Of a stretch of 64,000 bases of DNA, positions 59,101 through 64,000 are shown in pieces. The translations under genes were made by a program, and so were the position numbers. Position 1 is the stretch's first letter. Each line of letters starts with the position of its first letter. The DNA comes from Icerya purchasi (lineage: Eukaryota > Arthropoda > Insecta > Hemiptera > Monophlebidae): NCBI GenBank assembly GCA_039619475.1, contig CM077115.1:59774864-59838863 (forward strand). The letters are read 5' to 3'. The notes beneath the pieces were generated by a model that saw nothing but the letters and a program-made list of their open reading frames with translations, searched no databases and had not been told where the DNA came from.

Positions 59101-59789
59101 AATAAATACTTAAAAGTGTCGTTACAACTAACGATATATTTTTTTTTCTATTGACGCTTGTTTAAATTAAAAACTATTTGTAAACACTGAACTAGTTTCT
59201 TAAGCAAAATCCAAAAGTGCGGTACAATTAAAAGGACAAAAATTAATATCGATTAATGTTTTTTTTTTATACATTTTTTATGTTTCCCTCTACCTGGTTT
59301 TGAAAGAATAGTCAAAAGTACGAGTTATAAGTAATTTTTTCGTTTAATCAATTTTTGAGTAAAGGTTGAAACAGATTTGTTGTGCCTAAAAAAGAAAAGA
59401 AAAAAAAAATCAATTGCCTTTTGTTTGTGCAAAATAATTATTTATCAATCTCCCAATTTTTAGGATAATTTTTAAATCGATTTAATTTGTAAAATTTGAA
59501 TTCAAAAATAGATCGCTACATTCATTGTCTAAAATAAAATTTTATATTATAATTTATGTAAAGGCCTTTAAAAAAAATAAATAAATAAACGAAACAATTA
59601 ATTTTTTTTTCCAGATTTATACTTGACAATGATCGAATACTATTGCGAGGCTGTATATTACGGAATACGGTCTGGTGCTACGGTGTCGTATTATTTGCTG
59701 GTAAGGATACAAAACTAATGCAGAATTCCGGAAAATCAAAATTCAAAAGAACCAGCATAGACCGATTGCTCAATTTTTTAATCATCGGG
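37412..59789 (+). CDS. ATP8B-type P4-ATPase (phospholipid flippase), first six coding exons
   Basis: Exons 37412-37457, 40336-40394, 41438-41650, 49739-49944, 53977-54123, 59615-59789 join in phase with GT/AG borders to give 282 residues, and the gene continues past base 64000. In order: a short Lys/Arg-rich N-terminus; [10 protein letters not shown]...[13 protein letters not shown] leading into the first two membrane helices (about 50-100); the actuator domain with the P4 signature TAELDGETN (171-178; DGET dephosphorylation loop at 174-177); [33 protein letters not shown] before the third helix. Known for the family: ATP-driven inward flipping of phospholipids, usually with a CDC50 subunit. 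The phosphorylated Asp (DKTGT) is not in the window. Residue patterns favour the ATP8B subgroup over ATP8A. ATG 37412 is preceded in frame by TAA (37403), which supports the start. Introns are 0.9-8.1 kb and full of transposons. Confidence 0.93.
38522..38568. repeat. (TTA)n microsatellite
   Basis: About fifteen perfect TTA units in P4-ATPase intron 1. Confidence 0.95.
39271..39335. repeat. (AT)n microsatellite
   Basis: About 65 bp of AT repeat with one interruption near 39278. The Tyr-Ile-rich open frame over it (39245-39430) is a by-product. Confidence 0.95.
39485..40029 (+). pseudogene. I-type LINE 3' fragment: end of RNase H and C-terminus
   Basis: Starts in the RNase H end motif, [15 protein letters not shown] (usual form GH-G-GNE-AD--A), and continues in one frame of about 178 codons. 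It ends with the Cys/His-type tail [20 protein letters not shown] and [16 protein letters not shown] before the stop. Same family and pyrimidine-rich strand as 26635-28640. The copy is 5'-truncated, in intron 1 of the P4-ATPase and in the same orientation as that gene. Confidence 0.75.
40336..40394 (+). CDS. P4-ATPase exon, residues 16-35
   Basis: 59 bases between TTGCAG and GTGAGT. The exon encodes [20 protein letters not shown], the conserved ERR(I/V)xAND stretch of ATP8B-type proteins. It takes one base from the previous exon. Confidence 0.9.
40435..40466. repeat. poly(A) run, 32 bp
   Basis: Uninterrupted A tract starting 41 bp after the donor site of the second coding P4-ATPase exon. Confidence 0.95.
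41438..41650 (+). CDS. P4-ATPase exon, residues 36-106 (TM1-TM2)
   Basis: 213 bases, phase 0 at both ends, between TTACAG and GTAAGT. It encodes [22 protein letters not shown] and the two hydrophobic helices, ending AIKDAYDDI. The open frame runs on into the intron, but that extension is unlike the family. Confidence 0.95.
42569..42842. repeat. perfect tandem duplication, 2 x 137 bp
   Basis: Copy 1 at 42569-42705 and copy 2 at 42706-42842 are base-for-base identical as far as I can read, each from TCTTTTATTTTGCATC to AAAATGGAAATA. No wider array is present. Confidence 0.95.
43620..43830 (+). mobile_element. tRNA-derived SINE-like repeat
   Basis: Pol III A box TAGTGGTTAAGG (43643-43654) and B box GGGTTCAAGACTT (43681-43693) lie 26 bp apart, and the sequence between could form an anticodon arm with a GCC-like loop. 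The acceptor stem does not close and a non-tRNA AT-rich body follows, so this looks like a SINE head rather than a working tRNA gene. Ends are approximate. Confidence 0.6.
46676..46816. repeat. inverted-arm unit with hammerhead-like centre
   Basis: Arms near 46680-46707 (ATTAAAATTAATTTATAACA) and 46787-46815 (its reverse complement, with a one-base difference) flank CTGAAAATGGAG...CTCTGAAACATG. The layout resembles Penelope terminal units: arm, CTGA-type core, hairpin, GAAAC, arm. The core has CTGAAAA in place of CTGATGA. The family link is tentative. Confidence 0.35.
46993..47009. repeat. (GT)n microsatellite
   Basis: Eight to nine GT units. A similar GT tract lies at 50714-50734. Confidence 0.9.
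47185..48351 (-). mobile_element. Tc1/mariner-like element forming a long palindrome
   Basis: TA lies on both outer sides (47183-47184, 48352-48353). The left end CAAGATGATTATAATTATAG and reversed right end CAGGGTGATTATAATTATAG continue as inverted arms of about 390 bp each (to ~47574 and from ~47961). The arms carry the same transposase segment in both orientations. The loop keeps the 3' part of the transposase on the minus strand. Confidence 0.75.
47583..48069 (-). pseudogene. Tc1/mariner-like transposase, C-terminal half
   Basis: The minus strand reads [20 protein letters not shown] (normally MQDGAP; the catalytic Asp is now Asn), then [10 protein letters not shown], a stop, [15 protein letters not shown] and, after a shift, [31 protein letters not shown] and [10 protein letters not shown]. 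In this reading 38 residues lie between the second acidic position (mutated) and Glu of PCEFW. The N-terminal half is deleted. The element cannot code for an active enzyme. Confidence 0.72.
48829..48850. repeat. (AAT)n microsatellite
   Basis: Seven AAT units in the third P4-ATPase intron (the intron before the actuator exon). Confidence 0.9.
49339..49366. repeat. poly(T) run
   Basis: A T tract of about 28 bp following CTTTTTTCTTT. Confidence 0.85.
49739..49944 (+). CDS. P4-ATPase exon, residues 107-174 (actuator domain)
   Basis: 206 bases between TTGCAG and GTACGT. It encodes [12 protein letters not shown], the VGDII strand, [26 protein letters not shown]. The DGET loop is split at Gly by the intron. 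Confidence 0.95.
51240..53293 (-). pseudogene. RTE-like LINE, endonuclease C-terminus through RT, antisense in a P4-ATPase intron
   Basis: Minus-strand order: endonuclease stretch ending [15 protein letters not shown] (53293-53066); [20 protein letters not shown] and [11 protein letters not shown] (catalytic Asp/His, around 52880-52730); RT start [40 protein letters not shown] (52180-51944); IYRPITL and QAGFRK (around 51900-51800); and after decay [19 protein letters not shown] (51442-51254). The thumb and tail are missing, and several stops and shifts are present. Confidence 0.78.
53977..54123 (+). CDS. P4-ATPase exon, residues 175-223
   Basis: 147 bases between GTTCAG and GTAAGT. It completes DGET, then [23 protein letters not shown] and [10 protein letters not shown]. 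Confidence 0.94.
54651..55020. mobile_element. fold-back MITE, 370 bp
   Basis: Arms 54651-54779 and 54892-55020 are inverted copies about 90 percent alike, from AAATAGCCTTTTATTTATGC at the outer end to GGGG(G)CGCAG at the inner end, around a 112 bp loop. A runs border both sides (the right one at 55020-55038), so target-site duplication and exact ends are unclear. There is no coding capacity. Confidence 0.75.
55310..56215 (+). repeat. array of ~280 bp repeat units, three to four copies
   Basis: The landmark (G/A)GCGCCCC-AGG-TC-AATTTTAAAGTTGGAAA occurs near 55336, 55617, 55906 and 56056, so spacing is 281, 289 and 150 bp (the last unit is shortened). Units share TTGTTCAAAATTTTTAG, a Cys-free open frame on the minus strand and TTTCCAAC. 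The reversed sequence matches 19990-20720. The last two units share a long TGTTGCATA...TCATCTATAACAAGCAT segment. The array ends at a GACAGACAGAATGACAAAG motif. Confidence 0.8.
56410..57150 (+). pseudogene. heavily decayed LINE fragment, pre-RT region
   Basis: With stops and shifts the plus strand gives [23 protein letters not shown] and [20 protein letters not shown], then D, matching the linker before the RT core in Jockey/I-type LINEs (EI---I---KK--G-D). Nothing further downstream is kept. Confidence 0.35.
57522..58758 (+). mobile_element. mariner transposon, 1237 bp
   Basis: The left end TCAGGTGTACAAGTATGAAA and reversed right end TCAGGTGTACGAGTATGAAA are terminal inverted repeats with one mismatch in the first 20 bases. 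TA is duplicated at 57520-57521 and 58759-58760. Length and layout are those of a full mariner. Confidence 0.95.
57663..58640 (+). pseudogene. mariner (DD34D) transposase pseudogene
   Basis: Helix-turn-helix part: [29 protein letters not shown]; then [17 protein letters not shown] and ISVGKQ-like second [17 protein letters not shown]. Catalytic part: [11 protein letters not shown] near 58101 (two codons of the usual IVTGDEKW missing), [26 protein letters not shown] (Asp codon 58389) and [13 protein letters not shown] (Asp codon 58494), exactly 34 residues between the last two Asp. It ends near KLLEK with stop 58638-58640. Frameshifts near 57800 and 57925 and stops near 58080, 58230 and 58404 make it inactive. 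Confidence 0.9.
58759..59614. other. intron sequence without recognisable element
   Basis: AT-rich DNA between the mariner and the sixth coding exon of the P4-ATPase. It holds homopolymer runs only. Confidence 0.6.
59615..59789 (+). CDS. P4-ATPase exon, residues 224-282
   Basis: 175 bases between TTCCAG and GTAAGT. It encodes [38 protein letters not shown] and [12 protein letters not shown], ending on a codon boundary before the third membrane helix. No following exon was found before 64000. Confidence 0.95.
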
Positions 59790-60701
59790 GTAAGTAGACA
59801 TTTTAAACAGAATTTTTTTTTTGCGATTATTTTTTTATTATGCTTTACTTTAAAATGCTAATAGAACTGCATGAATATTTTTAAATCCTTAAAAAAGAAA
59901 AAACGAAACAATAACTATAACAATGTTTTGTGATTTACAAATTTCGGAGGGTGAAAATTGTGTTAAGAATTTCTCAATTCTTAACTTGGAATGTTATTTT
60001 TATAATCATCTGGTATTCTTTATAAATGAAGTGTATATGCTTTGCATGAATTCATACGAAAAGCATTTTAGCAAATAAGGTAATTCTATTTTACAACATT
60101 TTATTAGTTTTGTTTTGCGCGTAATATTTCCGGAAAAAGTAAGTGTTTTCCAAACGAAATGTTTACCGTATTACTTCAGTTTGTGCAAAGGTCAGGTAGA
60201 TAACAAAATCATAATAAAGATGATAGTTTGCTAAAAAATTAATTTTAAATGGAAAATGCTTATCTGTTTATCACGAGTAAAACTAAAAATCTAATAAACC
60301 TCAGAAAATAACTTGTCATAATAGGCAATTTTTTTAAAAGTTATATACGTATCTTTTTTATTTGAAAACGAATTTGTAAATTTACGTTTTATACTTTCAA
60401 TTGAAACGGCAGCATCATTAAAAATAATAATTATAATAATAAGAAGAAGAAGAAAACATCATACTCCCGTTGTTTTATAAATAAAGTAAAAAAAAAAAAT
60501 GCGTTTTTCGACCCGAATCCAGAGAATTATTTCGGGCGGGGACAGTCGCGTAAATTTTTAGTTTTTAAACTTATTTATTTATCATTGCCAGTAAAATTCC
60601 GTCCTTGAATATTATATCTAATATTTATTAATCAGATCATCTACATCCTGAGAAACACTTCGCTGAAACTTATCCGTAAGCGCTCTGACAATGAGTGAAG
60701 G

Positions 60702-62695
60702 GGCACCACTAGTGTGACCGGCTAAAAAAAGAGGGTAATTTTCGGGAATTTCTTTAAAGAAAACTACTGCACCGATTGTTTTGAAATTTTCAGGCTATAT
60801 CTATACATATTTAAAGTGTTAATATTACAATTCTTTTAGAATAAAAATCTTCAATTTTTCGGTAGTTATTGGTTATTTCCCCAGCTTCTAAAAAAAAAAA
60901 AAGTTGGCCCACTGCTGCAGTGATTGTGCTGTTCACAGTGCCTAAAATCGAAAAAAAAAAAAAAACACGTTAAACTTAAAAATATTATCTATACAATGAT
61001 CCTCGATAGAAAAAAAAAAAAATTTAAATTAAAAAAATTGACGGAGTTTTGAAAAAGAAATCTAAATTTTGCTCAAAAATTTGATGATTTTTGGTATGCC
61101 AAAATTACAATTTTTATGCAATCAAAAAACTGGAGGGTCATTGTATAGAGAAAAAAGTACTAAATAAGATAAAATAAGAATCACGACGATCGGATGATTT
61201 GTTATGAAGTTAGAACGGCAGCAAATTTGTAAAATGTAGTTTTGAGAAAAACGTGTTTAAAGATAGAAGTAGTGATTTCATTGTTACAAATACCTAGAGC
61301 TAATCTGCTATTCCAGAGACATATAATACACCTTCCACTTCTTCAGGCTGTGCCTGCTGGGCTGTTGAAGCTCTCCTGAGAGCTCAACGACCGTCTTCCG
61401 AGGCAGCCAAGTGACGATGGTCAGTTATATGCAGCCTTGTTTGGTCTCTTTCAGCGGCATAGTCCCGTGCGGCAGGGCCAATTATTGCTCCCATTACACT
61501 CAAAATTTTCAAAACCGATGAAAAACCATCATTGAAAATGGAGACAGCAAAGTAGTTAGATAATTCGATGGTTTTAAGTTTCGGAACAAAATGCCACAGC
61601 AAACCATTATAACTTTCGTTATTATTTTATGTATTATTTCCCTTACATCTATCGAGACACTCATGTCTAGTCAAGTCCTCGTATATTGGCTTCAGAGCTT
61701 CTTGAACTTTTAGATCAAATGGCTGATAATTGTGCTTGAACTCTAGTTTTTCTACAGGACCCAATAATGCTTTATATGTAGCACTATCATCATCGCCAAT
61801 ATACCTCATGTATTTCACTTCATAATTATCAATCAAGCGACCGAACATTTCTTTTATACTATCAACTTCCATGTTTGAAGCCAATACAGCATGATTTACA
61901 TCACAATCAGCATGCTGTGAGAGCTATTCTACATCATTTTCAGAATCGATAATTTCTTTTTCCTCCGAAATTCACAACTCTGACAGTGTATAGATTTCAC
62001 ACACGAATCGAACGGCAATCACAAATATCAGACACGAATAACCAATGCGCTGCCGCTAACATAAGTGGAAGTTTATGATCCTGTGATGAGTGTTCAACAT
62101 GTTCATAAATGGTGCCGTAAGTTCTGAGGAGGTAGAACGAGAATGTAGATGACGAGCAACGGAACAGCAGAACGTCTGTAATCTCAGACGAACTAGTGCG
62201 AAAAATCGAATAAACTCTGCGATCCGATCACCGCCAAACCATTTTCGATCTTCTTTTTCTGAATGTGTCACTAGGTACCATGCAAAAAAATTCGAGACCA
62301 ACGAGGAATTGGAAAATTTCGTTCTTACCTGGTTACAAAATTTGCCGGTAAGTTTCTACGAGGAAGGTATTTATAAGTTAATTTCTTGACTCGACAAATG
62401 CTTACACTTAAACAGTGAATATGTGAAAAAGTAAATAAAAGTATGCTGAATTCAATGCAGGTGTTCGTTTTTTTCTAGCTTTATTAGTTTCAAAAATAAA
62501 AAATAGGGAACCTTACTTTTTGAACGGCTCTCGTATATACTTGGGTATTTAGGCTACTCTTTAAAAGGCCGTAACGCAAAAACTATTTGAGATATATACT
62601 TAAAATTTTAGTAAGTTATTTTTAAAAGTATAAGCTATCGAAAAATGCAAGAAACAAAAAATCGATTTTTTGAAAGTTTTACACTAGTGGTGCCT
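60702..62695 (-). mobile_element. Mutator-like DNA transposon, 2.0 kb
   Basis: The left end GGCACCACTAGTGTGACC and reversed right end GGCACCACTAGTGTAAAA share their first 14 bases. A broken transposase of the insect Mutator-like type lies inside on the minus strand. The flanking 9-mers (gagtgaagg, tcttaagct) do not match, so no target duplication survives or the ends lie slightly elsewhere. Confidence 0.7.
61384..62000 (-). pseudogene. Mutator-like transposase remnant
   Basis: Minus strand: SNMEVDSIKEMFGRLIDNYE, VKYMRYIGDDDSATYKALLG (the GDgDs-yk motif), then after a deletion KPIYEDLTRHECLDRCKGN (61884-61627). A shifted continuation gives LLWHFVPKLKTIELSNYFA, NDGFSSVLKILSVMGAIIGP, AARDYAAERDQTRL (61602-61384). 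The His/Cys-rich HVQKR segment normally following the GDD motif is lost. Confidence 0.72.
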
Positions 62696-63192
62696 CTTAA
62701 GCTCATATAAAGGGTTCTAATATAATTTTAATGCTCTCGGAAAAGCGATCCCTTCCTCCCGGATCCAGATGTGTACATTGTATATAATTAATTAAAATAA
62801 ACTCTTTTCATCCGCCTAGTGTTTTTATCAGCAAAAAAAAAAAAAAAAGAAATATGAAAAATTGACAAAATTTTGAAAAGAAAAGTAAAGAAGAATTTTA
62901 CGAGATTAGAACTCTACCGGTATATGTTACGCAACTAGAAAATTAGTTATACCAGCTGTCGAAATGTGTGTCATCAGTTAGTAGATTATGCAACGAAGCA
63001 AATTTATTTGTTCGCTAAAATAATAAGTAATCCGGAAAAAATAAATAAAATAAATTACCTTTGCCTCGCAATGTTTGTTTTTGTTATTTCTTTTGTAAGA
63101 GAACGTTTCTTATAATAAAATCTATATGTAAAGTCGTATCCTGATTTTGTTGTTTTAAATATTTTGCAATTATCGAGCGCGTAATGTGCTAA

Positions 63193-63971
63193 GGCCTTGG
63201 TCACAATAGAACTGTATACGGCCGTATCGATCGATTTGTTTGCAGTCCATGTAGGTACCAGTGTGTTACCACGTTGGCACTGATCAAATAAATTCAAATT
63301 AATTTGTTTTTCAAGGAGTCCATATATTCGGTATTATATGTATTTGGTGTAAATATATTGATAACTTATAATTGTTATTAGTTTATTATTTATTTTTCAT
63401 TTTGTAATAGGAACCACACAGTTAATTGGTTTAATACAAGAAAAAAAAAGATGTGTTGTATATTACTTCGAAAATGTATTAATAGATTTATCCGCGATAA
63501 AGGAAAAAATTCATTTATATACCTCTGAAATAAATACAAGTCATTATTTCATGAAAATCAAAATTCCGTATACTGAACAAATAATTTTTAAACATTTATT
63601 TTTTGTGTAATTTTTATCTTTTCATTTTTCCAAATCAACCTTATCGTACATAATTACTCTTATATTCTCTTTTATAGGACATATATTAAGAGCACAATAA
63701 AAATGCTTGAAAAGGGGTTTGTTCATATTATGCTGTACGTAGTACATTACTCTAATTCAAGGGTATATTCAAAAATCGCAAAAACAAAAATGTTGTATGC
63801 AAAGCTAAAAACAACAATTTTAAAACTGATTTTTTTTTTTTTTTTTGCTGTAAAACAACTTTTGCTTTGATTTATCCCTGAAATAGAAAACAATTATTCG
63901 TCAAACGTTGATAGAAAAATAAATTTCGGAGATACTATTCGACTAAATACAGTTCTATTGTGACCGCTACC
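63193..63971. mobile_element. PIF/Harbinger-like MITE, 779 bp
   Basis: The left end GGCCTTGGTCACAATAGAAC and reversed right end GGTAGCGGTCACAATAGAAC match at 20 of the first 24 bases. TAA flanks both ends (63190-63192, 63972-63974), the 3 bp TWA duplication typical of PIF/Harbinger. No transposase was recognised. The 80-codon minus frame at 63055-63297 crosses the left border and is not a gene. Confidence 0.6.
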
Positions 63972-64000
63972 TAAACCATTAAGAACGATAAATTTTTGAT

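Noticed and set aside
63411..63610. Next P4-ATPase exon after AG at 63409-63410
   Set aside because: Phase 0 is required, and in that phase a stop follows after four codons; another phase is open but has no membrane helix and lies inside a MITE.
1..64000. CRISPR arrays, rRNA genes, bacterial operons or viral genes
   Set aside because: None of the expected repeat-spacer patterns, rRNA core sequences or dense gene organisation is present; the window is eukaryotic chromosomal DNA.

Overview
AT-rich nuclear DNA from an animal, almost certainly an insect. The two cellular genes are split into small exons with canonical GT/AG junctions, and their proteins read as insect-type orthologues. The transposon set (mariner, Tc1-like, pogo/Tigger, hAT, Mutator-like, Harbinger-like, RTE and I-type LINEs, Penelope-like elements) is typical of an insect genome with large, repeat-filled introns. 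A hemipteran is plausible but cannot be proven from the window. There is no operon, ribosome-binding site or CRISPR array.

Layout. (1) 42-6114, minus strand: the 5' half of an RNA-binding protein gene orthologous to Drosophila Hrb27C/Hrp48 and vertebrate DAZAP1. Four coding exons are resolved and the gene continues beyond base 1. (2) About 6.1-37.3 kb: a gene-poor block of transposons. It holds a hAT MITE, a Penelope-like element with an open 484-residue RT/GIY-YIG frame between near-identical inverted arms carrying hammerhead-ribozyme-like motifs, decayed LINE pieces, two related hAT-like MITEs, two Tigger elements (one with an RTE LINE nested inside it, the other itself sitting in an I-type LINE), a 1.9 kb hAT element with an intact target-site duplication, an RTE-like LINE remnant and a second Penelope-derived palindrome. 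(3) 37.3 kb to the right edge, plus strand: the first six coding exons (282 residues) of an ATP8B-type P4-ATPase (phospholipid flippase), spread over 22.4 kb. Its introns contain an I-type LINE 3' end, a perfect 137 bp tandem duplication, a tRNA-derived SINE-like repeat, a palindromic Tc1/mariner-like element, an antisense RTE-like LINE, a fold-back MITE, an array of ~280 bp repeat units, a DD34D mariner, a Mutator-like element and a Harbinger-like MITE. The phosphorylation and nucleotide-binding domains lie beyond base 64000.

The two cellular genes have unrelated jobs (mRNA binding versus lipid flipping). They are transcribed divergently and lie about 31 kb apart. The most unusual material is the Penelope/hammerhead palindromes, the asymmetric Tc1-like palindrome, the ~280 bp repeat family present at two loci in opposite orientation, and an unidentified GC-richer insert of ~960 bp that splits a LINE endonuclease domain at a precise point.
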